From contig NZ_CP163435.1 of assembly GCF_041051975.1 (NCBI RefSeq), positions 7,357,001-7,421,000 of the forward strand: a stretch of 64,000 nucleotides of DNA, read 5' to 3'. This DNA comes from Streptomyces sp. R21. GTDB taxonomy: Bacteria > Actinomycetota > Actinomycetes > Streptomycetales > Streptomycetaceae. A program made the position numbers and the translations under genes. Under the pieces are notes generated by a model, which did no database searches, was not told the DNA's origin, and saw only the letters and a program-made list of their open reading frames with translations. Positions 44,249 through 53,318 of the stretch are shown piece by piece (position 1 is the first letter of the stretch; each line of letters begins with the position of its first letter).

Positions 44249-45928
44249 TTAACGCACAGGCGAGTAGACCCGCTCCAGCTTCTGCGTGCCGCTGAGGGTG
44301 CGGTACGAACGGGCCCAGGACGAGGTCGCGTTCGGGTCCGTGCGGTCGGAGAGCACGTAGTAGTCCATCTGCGCGCGGTCGGCCGTGATGTCCAGGACGC
44401 CGTAGCCGTGCCGGTCGGTGTCGACCCAGTGGACGTGCCGGTTGGCGGCCCGGATGACCGGAGAGGCGATCGCGGAGACGGTGCCCTCGGGGACCTTGAC
44501 GATGTCGTCGAGGTTGTCGGAGGAGATCGAGGTGACGACGAACTCCGTGGCGGCGGAGGCGGACAGCGGATACGTGCCGGCGTCCACCGGCACGTCGTTG
44601 GCCCACGCCATGTGGATGTCGCCGGTCAGGAAGACCGTGTTGCGGATCGCGTTGGAGCGCAGGTGCGCGAGCACTTCGCGGCGGTCGTCCGTGTAGCCGT
44701 CCCACTGGTCGGTGTTGAGGGCGATGCCCTCCTGCGGCAGCCCCAGCAGCTTGGCGAGCGGCTTGAAGAGGTCGGCGGACAGCTCGCCGATGGCGAACGG
44801 CGAGATCATCACCGAGTTGCCGACCAGCCGCCAGGTGGTGTCCGACGCCTTCAGTCCCGCCTTGAGCCAGTCGAGCTGTGCCCGGCCCGTGATCGTACGG
44901 TCCGGGTCGTCCACCGAGCCGCTCGCCGTGGAGGCCTGCTGCGAGCGGAAGGACCGCAGATCGAGCAGCGAGAGGTCGGCGAGCTTGCCGAAGCGCAGTC
45001 GGCGGTAGGTGGTGCCCTCGATCGCCGGGCGGACCGGCATCCACTCGAAGTAGGCCTGCTTGGCGGCTGCCTGGCGCGCGGACCAGGTGCCCTCGGCGCC
45101 CTCGGTGTGGTTGACCGCGCCGCCCGACCAGGCGTTGTCGGCGAACTCGTGATCGTCCCAGATCGCGATGACCGGCGCCTTGTGGTGCAGCGACTGGAGG
45201 TCGGGGTCGGTCTTGTAACGGCCGTGCCGGGTGCGGTAGTCGGCGAGGGTGATGATCTCGTTCGCCGGCGCGTGCGGCCGGACGACCTTGCCGCGGGCCG
45301 CGTACTCACCGGACTTGTACTCGTAGATGTAGTCGCCCAGGTGCAGCCAGGCGTCCAGGTCGCCGCGCGCGGCGAGGTGGCGGTACGGGGAGAAGTAGCC
45401 GGCCTCCCAGTTGGCGCAGGAGACCACGCCGAAGCGCAGGCCCGCCACGCCCGCGTCGGTCGCGGGGGTGGTGCGGGTGCGGGCGACGGGCGAGTCGGTG
45501 CCGCCCGCGGAGAAGCGGAACCAGTAGTCGGTGGCCGGCTCCAGGCCGCGAATGTCCGCCTTGACGGTGTGGTCGGCGGCGGCCGACGCGGTGGTGGAGC
45601 CCTTGGAGACGACGCTGGTGAACGCCTTGTCCTTGGCGACGGTCCAGCTCACCTCGGTGTCCGGGCCGAGCCCGGAGCCGGGTATCGCCTCCGGGCTGGG
45701 CGTCACCCGGGTCCACAGCAGGATGCCGTCGGGCAGCGGGTCGCCGGAGGCGACACCGTGCAGGAAGGCGGGCGCCTCGGCGGCGCGGGCCGGCAACGCG
45801 GCGGCGAGCGGCGCGGCGAGGACGGCGGTGGCGGCCGCGGCCTTGACGACCGTACGGCGGCGGGGGGCACGGGAGTTGTCGGTGCCCGGAGTTTCTTGCG
45901 GCTCGGAAGATCTGTATCGACTGGTCAC
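44249..45928 (-). CDS. phoD: alkaline phosphatase PhoD (Tat-secreted)
   Basis: 559 residues. A twin-arginine signal (RRRTVVKAAAATAVLAAPLA, from residue 23) directs folded export. The PhoD N-domain reads FLHGVASGDPLPDGILLWTRV. Metal ligands are in CANWEAGYF, HLGDYIYEYK, IWDDHEFADNAWSGG and FLTGDIHMAWANDVP. PhoD is a Ca/Fe phosphomono/diesterase released during phosphate starvation. The GTG start gives MTSRYRSSEP. I looked for the PhoP direct repeats (GTTCACC-type) upstream and saw no convincing pair, only a hairpin with GTTCGCC arms. Confidence 0.94.
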   Translation of the reverse strand: MTSRYRSSEPQETPGTDNSRAPRRRTVVKAAAATAVLAAPLAAALPARAAEAPAFLHGVASGDPLPDGILLWTRVTPSPEAIPGSGLGPDTEVSWTVAKDKAFTSVVSKGSTTASAAADHTVKADIRGLEPATDYWFRFSAGGTDSPVARTRTTPATDAGVAGLRFGVVSCANWEAGYFSPYRHLAARGDLDAWLHLGDYIYEYKSGEYAARGKVVRPHAPANEIITLADYRTRHGRYKTDPDLQSLHHKAPVIAIWDDHEFADNAWSGGAVNHTEGAEGTWSARQAAAKQAYFEWMPVRPAIEGTTYRRLRFGKLADLSLLDLRSFRSQQASTASGSVDDPDRTITGRAQLDWLKAGLKASDTTWRLVGNSVMISPFAIGELSADLFKPLAKLLGLPQEGIALNTDQWDGYTDDRREVLAHLRSNAIRNTVFLTGDIHMAWANDVPVDAGTYPLSASAATEFVVTSISSDNLDDIVKVPEGTVSAIASPVIRAANRHVHWVDTDRHGYGVLDITADRAQMDYYVLSDRTDPNATSSWARSYRTLSGTQKLERVYSPVR

Positions 45929-45960
45929 GAGCGGCCAGGTTACCGATCAGTACAAGCCCG

Positions 45961-45992
45961 GAGCGGGCGAACTCGCAAAAGTTCGCCCGCTC
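45961..45992. terminator. 13-bp hairpin between the DsbA-like gene and phoD
   Basis: GAGCGGGCGAACT (45961-45973) pairs perfectly with AGTTCGCCCGCTC (45980-45992) around CGCAAA. It lies 65 bases after the minus-strand DsbA-like stop and 33 bases before the phoD start, so it probably ends the upstream transcript. An operator role for phoD is possible. Confidence 0.6.
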
Positions 45993-46056
45993 TTCGGCCG
46001 ACGGTCGCCCAACGGGGGAGCCGACGCCAGCCGTCAAGTCAGCGCTTGCTGTCGCT

Positions 46057-46869
46057 TCAGCCCTTGAGTGCCGCGTCGATCGCCGTCCGGTAGTCGGCGA
46101 CAGTGGAAGGCGCGTTCTTTCCGTCCGAGCCGTACAGAGTCTTTCCGTCCATCTTCAGGGTCGGCGTGCCCTGGACGCCGCTGTCGTTGAACTTGGCGGA
46201 CATGGTCAGCGCCCACTTGTCGTAGGTGCCGTCCTTCACGGCTTTCTGGAACGCCTTGTTGTTCTTCAGGGCGTCCACCGTGTTCGCGACCTTGATCAGG
46301 TAGGCGTCGCTCTTGAACTTGTCGTCCGTCTCCTTGGGGTGGTACTTCGTCGAGTAGAGGGCGGTCTTGTACTGCTCGAATGCCTCGGTGCTCACGTTCA
46401 GGGCGGCACCCATCGCGCTGAGGGCGTTCTTGGAGCCCTCACCCGTCAGGTTGTTGTCGAGGAACGTGGCGCCGATGTACTGGATCTTGAACTTGCCCGC
46501 GTCGAGGTCGCTCTTCACGGTCGAGCCGACGGTCTGCTCGAAAGCGGCGCAGACCGGGCAGCGCGGGTCCTCGTACATCTGGAGGGTCTTCTTGGCGGTG
46601 GACTTGCCGATGACGACGGTCGTGCCGTCCTTGCCGCTGGTGTGGGCCGGCTTGACGAGCTTGTCGTCCTTGGCGGCCTCCCAGTAGCCGGGCTTGTTGT
46701 TCTGCACCACCGCGTAGCCGATGCCGCCGGCTATCGCGAGGACGGCGACGAGGGAGCCGGCCACGATGACCTGCCGCTTGACCTTGTCGCGCTGGGCCTG
46801 GCGCTCGCGCTCGACGCGCAGCCGCTCACGGGCCGCCGACTTCGAGGCCTGGCTGTTCCGCTTGCTCAT
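46057..46869 (-). CDS. DsbA-like thioredoxin-fold membrane-anchored protein
   Basis: 270 residues. A basic cytoplasmic head is followed by one membrane helix (about 34-55, VIVAGSLVAVLAIAGGIGYAVV). The extracytoplasmic thioredoxin domain has the active site EDPRCPVCAAF (Cys104, Cys107), an inserted helical domain (GSKNALSAMGAALNVSTEAFE), and the cis-Pro region GVQGTPTLKMDGKTLYG. This is the Thioredoxin_4/DsbA-type oxidoreductase group of actinobacteria, which introduces or isomerises disulfides in exported proteins. ATG 46869 (MSKRNSQASK) is favoured; MEIT five codons earlier is possible. Confidence 0.92.
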   Translation of the reverse strand: MSKRNSQASKSAARERLRVERERQAQRDKVKRQVIVAGSLVAVLAIAGGIGYAVVQNNKPGYWEAAKDDKLVKPAHTSGKDGTTVVIGKSTAKKTLQMYEDPRCPVCAAFEQTVGSTVKSDLDAGKFKIQYIGATFLDNNLTGEGSKNALSAMGAALNVSTEAFEQYKTALYSTKYHPKETDDKFKSDAYLIKVANTVDALKNNKAFQKAVKDGTYDKWALTMSAKFNDSGVQGTPTLKMDGKTLYGSDGKNAPSTVADYRTAIDAALKG

Positions 46870-46934
46870 ATTGGTGATCTCCATGTGGGACGCGCACATG
46901 CTGTACGCGGAATACGTAGGGGGACTGCTGGTGC

Positions 46935-47621
46935 TCAGGCGAAAGCGGCCGAGCACGGCGGTCCACGCCGTCCCATGGAGTGGGCGAACAGACGGGTACG
47001 GATGGCGGCGATCCGGTGCGCCGGGCGGGCCGGCCGGCGCACCGGCGCGAGCTCCACCGACACGGCGGAGACCGCGACCATCAGGGGGCGGAAGGCGCTG
47101 ACCGCAGCGGCGCGCAGCAGCTGGGCCAGGGCCCGCTCCCCGCGCCGCAGCCAGGCGGCCGCGAGGAGACCGACGCCGACGTGCGTGGCGAGCAGCAGCC
47201 AGGCGGCGGCCGGGTCGGCGTGGGCGAGCAGGGCGACGGCGCGGCCGCTGTCGCCGCCGGTCACCCGGGCGAGCGGCGTGCCCACACTGCCGCCGCCGCA
47301 CAGCACGTCGAGGCCGACGGAGCGCAGCGGGCCCGCGACCGGGCCGCCCGCCCTGCCGTAACAGACGTGCTGGCCCGTGGTGAAGACGGTGTCGGCGGCC
47401 AGCTCCAGCGGGATGAGCAGGGCCGCGATCCGTCCGAAGCCGCGCTCGCGGCCGGCCAGCGCGTACGCGAGCACGAAGACGGCGGCGGCGATCGCGGCCA
47501 CGGCGTTCAGGGGCAGCGGCATCCGGGACAGCAGTACGTGCGACGCGGTCGAGAGCGTCACCACGACTGCTGTGAACAGAGCCGCGCGAAGGGCTCTGAG
47601 CTGGATCCCGGATATGTCCAT
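46935..47621 (-). CDS. integral membrane protein of unknown function
   Basis: 228 residues. About five hydrophobic helices are visible, including ALFTAVVVTLSTASHVLLS, AVAAIAAAVFVLAYAL and AAWLLLATHVGVGLLAAAWL. A polar loop carries HVCYGRAGGPVAGPL and DVLCGGG, with two cysteines. The last 40 residues are Arg-rich. ATG 47621 (MDISGIQLRALRAALF). It lies 65 bases upstream of the DsbA-like gene on the same strand and may be co-transcribed. Copper-handling or redox roles could be imagined from the Cys/His content, but I do not recognise a family. Confidence 0.75.
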   Translation of the reverse strand: MDISGIQLRALRAALFTAVVVTLSTASHVLLSRMPLPLNAVAAIAAAVFVLAYALAGRERGFGRIAALLIPLELAADTVFTTGQHVCYGRAGGPVAGPLRSVGLDVLCGGGSVGTPLARVTGGDSGRAVALLAHADPAAAWLLLATHVGVGLLAAAWLRRGERALAQLLRAAAVSAFRPLMVAVSAVSVELAPVRRPARPAHRIAAIRTRLFAHSMGRRGPPCSAAFA

Positions 47622-47689
47622 GGCGCTGAAGAGTGTGGCACGTAGTGCGGTAAGAGACCCCTAAAGGTTTCCTGTGAGCGGCCGGTGAT

Positions 47690-49018
47690 CTACAGGCCCG
47701 GAATCCGGCCGTTGCGGAAGAGGTCCACGAAGATCTGGTGATCGGCGCGCGCGCGAGCCCCGTAGCTGTGCGCGAAGTCGACCAGAAGGCCGGCGAAGCC
47801 CTCCTCGTCGGCGGCGATCGCCGCGTCGATGGCGCGCTCCGTGGAGAACGGCACCAGGTCCGAGTGGCCGCTCTCGTCGTCCGCCGCCGCGTGCATCGTG
47901 GCGGTGGCCCGGCCGAGGTCGGCGACGACCGCCGCGATCTCCTCCAGGTCGTCGATGTCGCCCCAGTCCAGGTCCACGGCGTACGGGGAGACCTCGGCGA
48001 CGAGCTGGCCCGCGCCGTCCAGCTCGGTCCAGCCGAGCCACGGGTCGGCGTGCGCCTGGAGGGCGCGCTGGGAGATGACCGTGCGGTGGCCCTCGTGCTG
48101 GAAGTACTCGCGGATCGAGGAGTCGGTGATGTGCCGGGAGACGGCCGGCGTCTGGGCCTGCTTGATGTAGATCACCACATCGTTCTCCAGGGCGTCGCTG
48201 TTGCCCTCCAGAAGGATGTTGTACGACGGCAGGCCGGCCGAGCCGATACCGATGCCGCGGCGGCCCACGACGTCCTTCACGCGGTACGAGTCCGGGCGGG
48301 CCAGGGAGGCCTCCGGGAGCGTCTCCAGGTAGCCGTCGAAGGCGGCCAGCACCTTGTAGCGGGTGGCCGCGTCCAGCTCGATGGAGCCGCCGCCGGACGC
48401 GAAGCGGCGTTCGAAGTCGCGGATCTCGGTCATCGAGTCGAGCAGCCCGAAGCGGGTCAGCGAGCGGGCGTCGCGCAGCGCGTCGAGAAGCGGGCCCTCG
48501 GCGGTGTCCAGCGTGAAGGGCGGCACCTCGTCGCTCTTGGCGCCGGTGGCGAGGGCGTGGATGCGCTCGCGGTAGGCGGCCGCGTACGTGCGCACCAGGT
48601 CGGCGATCTGCTCGTCGCCGAGCGCCTTCGCGTACCCGAGCAGCGCCACGGAGGCCGCGAAGCGCTTGAGGTCCCAGGTGAAGGGGCCGACGTACGCCTC
48701 GTCGAAGTCGTTCACATTGAAGATCAGGCGGCCGTTCGCGTCCATGTACGTGCCGAAGTTCTCGGCGTGCAGGTCGCCGTGGATCCACACGCGAGAGGTG
48801 CGCTCGTCCAGGTACGGGCCGCCCCGCTTCTCGGCGTCGAGGTCGTGGTAGAAGAGGCTCGCCGTGCCCCGGTAGAACGCGAAGGCGGAGGCCGCCATCT
48901 TGCGGAACTTCACGCGGAACGCGGCCGGGTCGGCGGCCAGGAGCTCGCCGAAGGCGGTGTCGAAGACGGCGAGGATCTGCTCGCCGCGTTGCTCGTCGCT
49001 GAGCTGCGGAACCGACAT
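47690..49018 (-). CDS. DUF2252-family protein
   Basis: 442 residues. The family segments are RVWIHGDLHAENFGTYMDANGRLIFNVNDFDEAYVGPFTWDLKR in outline: GDLHAENFG and VNDFDEA. These resemble the HxDxxxxN and DxD motifs of aminoglycoside-phosphotransferase/kinase folds. Further on are GIGSAGLPSYNILLEGN, VVIYIKQAQ and HTVISQRALQA-like motifs. The function is unproven; a kinase-like activity is suggested by the motifs only. ATG 49018 (MSVPQLSDEQRGEQILAVFD) is chosen as the family begins there. Confidence 0.9.
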   Translation of the reverse strand: MSVPQLSDEQRGEQILAVFDTAFGELLAADPAAFRVKFRKMAASAFAFYRGTASLFYHDLDAEKRGGPYLDERTSRVWIHGDLHAENFGTYMDANGRLIFNVNDFDEAYVGPFTWDLKRFAASVALLGYAKALGDEQIADLVRTYAAAYRERIHALATGAKSDEVPPFTLDTAEGPLLDALRDARSLTRFGLLDSMTEIRDFERRFASGGGSIELDAATRYKVLAAFDGYLETLPEASLARPDSYRVKDVVGRRGIGIGSAGLPSYNILLEGNSDALENDVVIYIKQAQTPAVSRHITDSSIREYFQHEGHRTVISQRALQAHADPWLGWTELDGAGQLVAEVSPYAVDLDWGDIDDLEEIAAVVADLGRATATMHAAADDESGHSDLVPFSTERAIDAAIAADEEGFAGLLVDFAHSYGARARADHQIFVDLFRNGRIPGL

Positions 49019-49183
49019 CGCTGGGTGCCTCCTGGTGCAGGTGGTGCTTGATGTGTGGGACGGGAGTGCCGCCGGTTCGGGACAGGTGTTCCGACCACTT
49101 CCAACGGACGAAAGTACCCGGGAGTGCCCGAGTACCCGCACGAAGGTACGTGTGACGGGCCCCGGAGTGTCAGTGCCGCGTCA

Positions 49184-49189
49184 TAGACT
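49184..49189 (+). promoter_or_regulatory. candidate -10 element of dnaE
   Basis: TAGACT, an excellent Streptomyces -10 hexamer, lies 65 bases before the dnaE GTG. No clear -35 is seen at the expected spacing. The intergenic region (49019-49253) otherwise shows nothing distinctive. Confidence 0.4.
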
Positions 49190-49253
49190 TCGACGCTGTC
49201 CCCCCAGACTGTCCGCAGCCTGTCGCCCACAGTTCTCCTTGGAGGCCACAACC

Positions 49254-52200
49254 GTGTCGAAGCCGCCGTTCACGCACCTGCACGTCCACACCCAGTACTC
49301 GCTGCTGGACGGTGCCGCGCGGCTCAAGGACATGTTCGATGCCTGCAATGAGATGGGCATGACCCACATCGCCATGAGCGACCACGGCAACCTCCACGGG
49401 GCGTACGACTTCTTCCATTCGGCCAAGAAGGCGGGCGTCACGCCGATCATCGGCATCGAGGCGTACGTCGCCCCGGAGTCCCGGCGCAACAAGCGCAAGA
49501 TCCAGTGGGGCCAGCCGCACCAGAAGCGCGACGACGTGTCCGGTTCGGGTGGTTACACGCACAAGACGATCTGGGCGGCGAACAGCACGGGCCTGCACAA
49601 CCTCTTCAAGCTCTCCTCGGACGCGTACGCCGAGGGCTGGCTGCAGAAGTGGCCCCGCATGGACAAGGAGACGATCTCCCAGTGGTCCGAGGGGCTCATC
49701 GCCTCGACGGGCTGCCCCTCCGGTGAGCTGCAGACCCGGCTGCGCCTCGGCCAGTTCGACGAGGCGCTGAAGTCGGCCGCCGAGTACCAGGACATCTTCG
49801 GCAAGGACCGGTACTTCCTGGAGCTGATGGACCACGGCATCGAGATCGAGCGCCGGGTCCGCGACGGTCTCCTCGACATCGGCAAGAAGCTCGGCATCCC
49901 GCCGCTGGTGACCAACGACTCGCACTACACGTACGCGAACGAGGCGACCGCCCACGACGCCCTGCTGTGCATCCAGACCGGCAAGAACCTCTCCGACCCG
50001 GACCGCTTCCGCTTCGACGGCACCGGCTACTACCTGAAGTCCACGGACGAGATGTACGCCATCGACGCCTCGGACGCCTGGCAGGAGGGCTGCGCCAACA
50101 CGCTCCTGGTGGCCGAGCAGATCGACACCGCCGGCATGTTCGAGGCGAAGAACCTCATGCCGAAGTTCGACATCCCCGAGGGGTTCACCGAAGTCACCTG
50201 GTTCAAGGAGGAAGTCCGGCTCGGCATGGACCGCCGCTTCCCCGGCGGCGTCCCCGAGGACCGCCAGAAGCAGGTCGAGTACGAGATGGACGTCATCATC
50301 CAGATGGGGTTCCCGGGGTACTTCCTCGTCGTCGCCGACTTCATCATGTGGGCCAAGAAGCAGGGCATCGCGGTGGGCCCGGGCCGTGGCTCCGCGGCCG
50401 GTTCGATCGTCGCGTACGCCATGGGCATCACCGACCTCGACCCGATCCCGCACGGTCTGATCTTCGAGCGGTTCCTCAACCCCGAGCGCGTCTCCATGCC
50501 CGACGTCGACATCGACTTCGACGAGCGCAGGCGCGTCGAGGTGATCAGGTACGTGACGGAGAAGTACGGCGCCGACAAGGTCGCCATGATCGGCACCTAC
50601 GGCAAGATCAAGGCCAAGAACGCCATCAAGGACTCCGCGCGCGTGCTGGGCTACCCGTACGCGATGGGCGACCGCCTCACCAAGGCGATGCCCGCCGACG
50701 TCCTCGGCAAGGGCATCGACCTGAACGGCATCACCGATCCCAAGCACCCTCGCTACAGCGAGGCGGGCGAGATCCGCGCGATGTACGAGAACGAGCCGGA
50801 CGTGAAGAAGGTCATCGACACCGCCAAGGGCGTCGAGGGCCTGGTCCGGCAGATGGGTGTGCACGCCGCCGGCGTGATCATGTCCAGCGAGCCCATCGTC
50901 GACCACGCCCCGATCTGGGTCAGGCACACGGACGGCGTGACCATCACGCAGTGGGACTACCCGCAGTGCGAGTCGCTGGGCCTGCTGAAGATGGACTTCC
51001 TCGGCCTGCGCAACCTGACGATCATGGACGACGCCGTCAAGATGGTGAAGTCCAACAAGGGCATCGACCTCGACCTGCTGGCCCTGCCGCTCGACGATCC
51101 GACGACCTTCGAACTGCTCCAGCGCGGCGAGACCCTCGGCGTGTTCCAGTTCGACGGCGGCCCCATGCGCTCGCTGCTGCGCCTGATGAAGCCCGACAAC
51201 TTCGAAGACATCTCCGCCGTCTCCGCGCTCTACCGTCCGGGCCCGATGGGCATGGACTCGCACACGAACTACGCGCTCCGCAAGAACGGCATGCAGGAGA
51301 TCACGCCGATCCATAAGGAGCTGGAGGAGCCCCTCCAGGAGGTCCTCGCGGTCACCTACGGCCTGATCGTCTACCAGGAGCAGGTGCAGAAGGCCGCCCA
51401 GATCATCGCCGGTTACTCGCTCGGCGAGGCCGACATCCTGCGCCGCGTGATGGGCAAGAAGAAGCCCGACGAGCTGGCGAAGAACTTCACCATTTTCCAG
51501 GCCGGCGCAAAGAAGAACGGCTACAGCGACGAGGCGATCCAGGCGCTGTGGGACGTGCTGGTCCCCTTCGCCGGATACGCGTTCAACAAGGCCCACTCCG
51601 CCGCGTACGGCCTGGTCTCGTACTGGACCGCGTATCTGAAGGCGAACCACCCCGCCGAGTACATGGCGGGACTGCTCACCTCGGTCAAGGACGACAAGGA
51701 CAAGTCGGCCGTCTATCTGAACGAGTGCCGGCGCATGGGCATCAAGGTGCTGCCGCCGAACGTCAACGAGTCCGAGCAGAACTTCGCCGCCCAGGGCGAC
51801 GACGTGATCCTCTTCGGCCTCTCCGCCGTCCGCAACGTCGGCACGAACGTGGTCGAGTCGATCATCAAGAGCCGCAAGGCCAAGGGGAAGTACGCCTCCT
51901 TCCCCGACTACCTCGACAAGGTCGAGGCGGTGGCCTGCAACAAGCGCACCACCGAATCGCTGATCAAGGCGGGCGCCTTCGACACGATGGGGCACACCCG
52001 CAAGGGCCTCACCGCACAGTTCGAGCCGATGATCGACAACGTGGTGGCGGTCAAGCGCAAAGAAGCCGAGGGCCAGTTCGACCTCTTCGGCGGGATGGGC
52101 GACGACAGCGCCGACGAGCCGGGCTTCGGCCTCGACGTGGAGTTCACCACCGACGAGTGGGACAAGGCCTATCTGCTCGCCCAGGAGCGGGAGATGCTCG

Positions 52201-52793
52201 GCCTGTACGTCTCCGACCACCCGCTCTTCGGCCTGGAGCACGTGCTGTCCGACAAGGCGGACGCGGGCATCTCCCAGCTCACCGGAGGTGAGCACGCGGA
52301 CGGCGCGGTCGTCACGATCGGCGGCATCATCTCGGGCCTCCAGCGCAAGATGACCAAGCAGGGCAACGCCTGGGCGATCGCGACGGTCGAGGACCTCGCC
52401 GGTTCCCTGGAGTGCATGTTCTTCCCGGCGACCTACCAGCTGGTGTCGACGCAACTCGTCGAGGACGCCGTGGTGTTCGTCAAGGGCCGGCTCGACAAGC
52501 GCGAGGACGTGCCCCGCCTGGTCGCGATGGAGCTCCAGGTCCCCGACCTGTCGAACGCGGGCACCAACGCGCCCGTGATCCTCACCATCCCGGCGCTGAA
52601 GGTCACCCCGCCCATGGTCAGCCGGCTCGGCGAGATCCTCAGTCACCACAAGGGCGAGAGCGAGGTCCGCATCAAGCTCCAGGGCCCGCGCAAGACCACG
52701 GTGCTGCGGCTCGACCGGCACCGGGTGAAGCCGGACCCGGCGCTCTTCGGCGACCTGAAGGTGCTGCTGGGCCCGTCCTGCCTGGCGGGCTGA
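49254..52793 (+). CDS. dnaE: DNA polymerase III alpha subunit DnaE
   Basis: 1179 residues, the replicative polymerase. The N-terminal PHP domain has FTHLHVHTQYSLLDG and MSDHGNLHGAYDFF with its metal-binding histidines intact. The catalytic triad lies in SMPDVDIDFDERRRVEVI (about 415-432) together with GPGRGSAAGSIVAY. The beta-clamp/HhH part includes PFAGYAFNKAHSAAYGLVSY, and an OB domain (AVVTIGGIISGLQRKMTKQG) closes the protein. GTG 49254 follows TTGGAGG; the longer upstream frame has no DnaE content. A 15-bp terminator follows. Confidence 0.97.
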   Translation: MSKPPFTHLHVHTQYSLLDGAARLKDMFDACNEMGMTHIAMSDHGNLHGAYDFFHSAKKAGVTPIIGIEAYVAPESRRNKRKIQWGQPHQKRDDVSGSGGYTHKTIWAANSTGLHNLFKLSSDAYAEGWLQKWPRMDKETISQWSEGLIASTGCPSGELQTRLRLGQFDEALKSAAEYQDIFGKDRYFLELMDHGIEIERRVRDGLLDIGKKLGIPPLVTNDSHYTYANEATAHDALLCIQTGKNLSDPDRFRFDGTGYYLKSTDEMYAIDASDAWQEGCANTLLVAEQIDTAGMFEAKNLMPKFDIPEGFTEVTWFKEEVRLGMDRRFPGGVPEDRQKQVEYEMDVIIQMGFPGYFLVVADFIMWAKKQGIAVGPGRGSAAGSIVAYAMGITDLDPIPHGLIFERFLNPERVSMPDVDIDFDERRRVEVIRYVTEKYGADKVAMIGTYGKIKAKNAIKDSARVLGYPYAMGDRLTKAMPADVLGKGIDLNGITDPKHPRYSEAGEIRAMYENEPDVKKVIDTAKGVEGLVRQMGVHAAGVIMSSEPIVDHAPIWVRHTDGVTITQWDYPQCESLGLLKMDFLGLRNLTIMDDAVKMVKSNKGIDLDLLALPLDDPTTFELLQRGETLGVFQFDGGPMRSLLRLMKPDNFEDISAVSALYRPGPMGMDSHTNYALRKNGMQEITPIHKELEEPLQEVLAVTYGLIVYQEQVQKAAQIIAGYSLGEADILRRVMGKKKPDELAKNFTIFQAGAKKNGYSDEAIQALWDVLVPFAGYAFNKAHSAAYGLVSYWTAYLKANHPAEYMAGLLTSVKDDKDKSAVYLNECRRMGIKVLPPNVNESEQNFAAQGDDVILFGLSAVRNVGTNVVESIIKSRKAKGKYASFPDYLDKVEAVACNKRTTESLIKAGAFDTMGHTRKGLTAQFEPMIDNVVAVKRKEAEGQFDLFGGMGDDSADEPGFGLDVEFTTDEWDKAYLLAQEREMLGLYVSDHPLFGLEHVLSDKADAGISQLTGGEHADGAVVTIGGIISGLQRKMTKQGNAWAIATVEDLAGSLECMFFPATYQLVSTQLVEDAVVFVKGRLDKREDVPRLVAMELQVPDLSNAGTNAPVILTIPALKVTPPMVSRLGEILSHHKGESEVRIKLQGPRKTTVLRLDRHRVKPDPALFGDLKVLLGPSCLAG

Positions 52794-52845
52794 GCGGCCG
52801 AAGCCGGGCCGGGAGACCGACGTGCGGCTGGGCAACTGACGTGAG

Positions 52846-52879
52846 CGAGGGGCGTACCCGAAACCGGGTACGCCCCTCG
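52846..52879 (+). terminator. intrinsic terminator after dnaE
   Basis: A perfect 15-bp stem (52846-52860 with 52865-52879) has a 4-base AAAC loop and is followed by TTCGTG. It is shared with the convergent small gene ending at 52915. Confidence 0.85.
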
Positions 52880-52914
52880 TTCGTGCCTGGGCCTCAACAG
52901 CCCGCGTTCAGCCG

Positions 52915-53094
52915 TCAGTTGTGGCCGAAGCGCTTCTGGTGCTTACGGGCAACATCCGCCGGGCTGCCCTGGGCCTGCGACATCGGCGACTGCTGCGCCT
53001 CCGCCGAGGACCGCTGGGCCTGCTCCTGCGCACGCTCGGCCTGCGAGGAGCGGTCCTGCTGGCTGCCCTGCTTGCGGTTCTTGTTCTTGGCCAT
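52915..53094 (-). CDS. small hydrophilic protein, 59 residues
   Basis: It begins MAKNKNRKQGSQQDRSSQAE and ends ADVARKHQKRFGHN, very rich in Gln, Ser, Lys and Arg, with no hydrophobic core, so probably disordered. GGAGG lies 10 bases before the ATG. An A/T-rich stretch at 53165-53195 fits a strong promoter. The codon third positions are Streptomyces-like. Similar short KNKNRKQ-type proteins are conserved in streptomycetes, function unknown. Confidence 0.85.
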   Translation of the reverse strand: MAKNKNRKQGSQQDRSSQAERAQEQAQRSSAEAQQSPMSQAQGSPADVARKHQKRFGHN

Positions 53095-53208
53095 GGGGAT
53101 CTGCCTCCTGAAGGGGATCTAGGGGCCAGGGCCGGGACCAGATTCACACAGACGGACAAGCCGCGCATTTCGGATAATTACCGTGCGTAATAAGCACTGT
53201 CGGAGAGT

Positions 53209-53236
53209 GATCTTCGGATCCGCCACGCCGAAGATC
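53209..53236. repeat. 9-bp inverted repeat upstream of the NYN gene
   Basis: GATCTTCGG (53209-53217) faces CCGAAGATC (53228-53236) around a 10-base loop. It lies about 80 bases before the NYN gene start and could be an operator, a leader hairpin or a weak terminator. Confidence 0.5.
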
Positions 53237-53318
53237 GAGTTCGGGCCGTTAACCTCCGCGCCGTCGGGCAGACTCGAAGGAAGCCCGAAGCAAACCTCCC
53301 GGAAAGAGGGTGGATCGC

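Noticed and set aside
45929..46056. PHO box upstream of phoD
   Set aside because: I looked for paired 11-base GTTCACC-like direct repeats and found no convincing pair; only the palindrome is recorded.
48900..49253. Longer dnaE reading frame starting upstream of the GTG
   Set aside because: The extra 118 residues have no DnaE character and overlap the DUF2252 gene; GTG 49254 has a good ribosome binding site.
49170..52835. 1221-codon minus-strand open frame opposite dnaE
   Set aside because: Val/Leu/Arg/His-rich shadow; DnaE on the plus strand is unmistakable.
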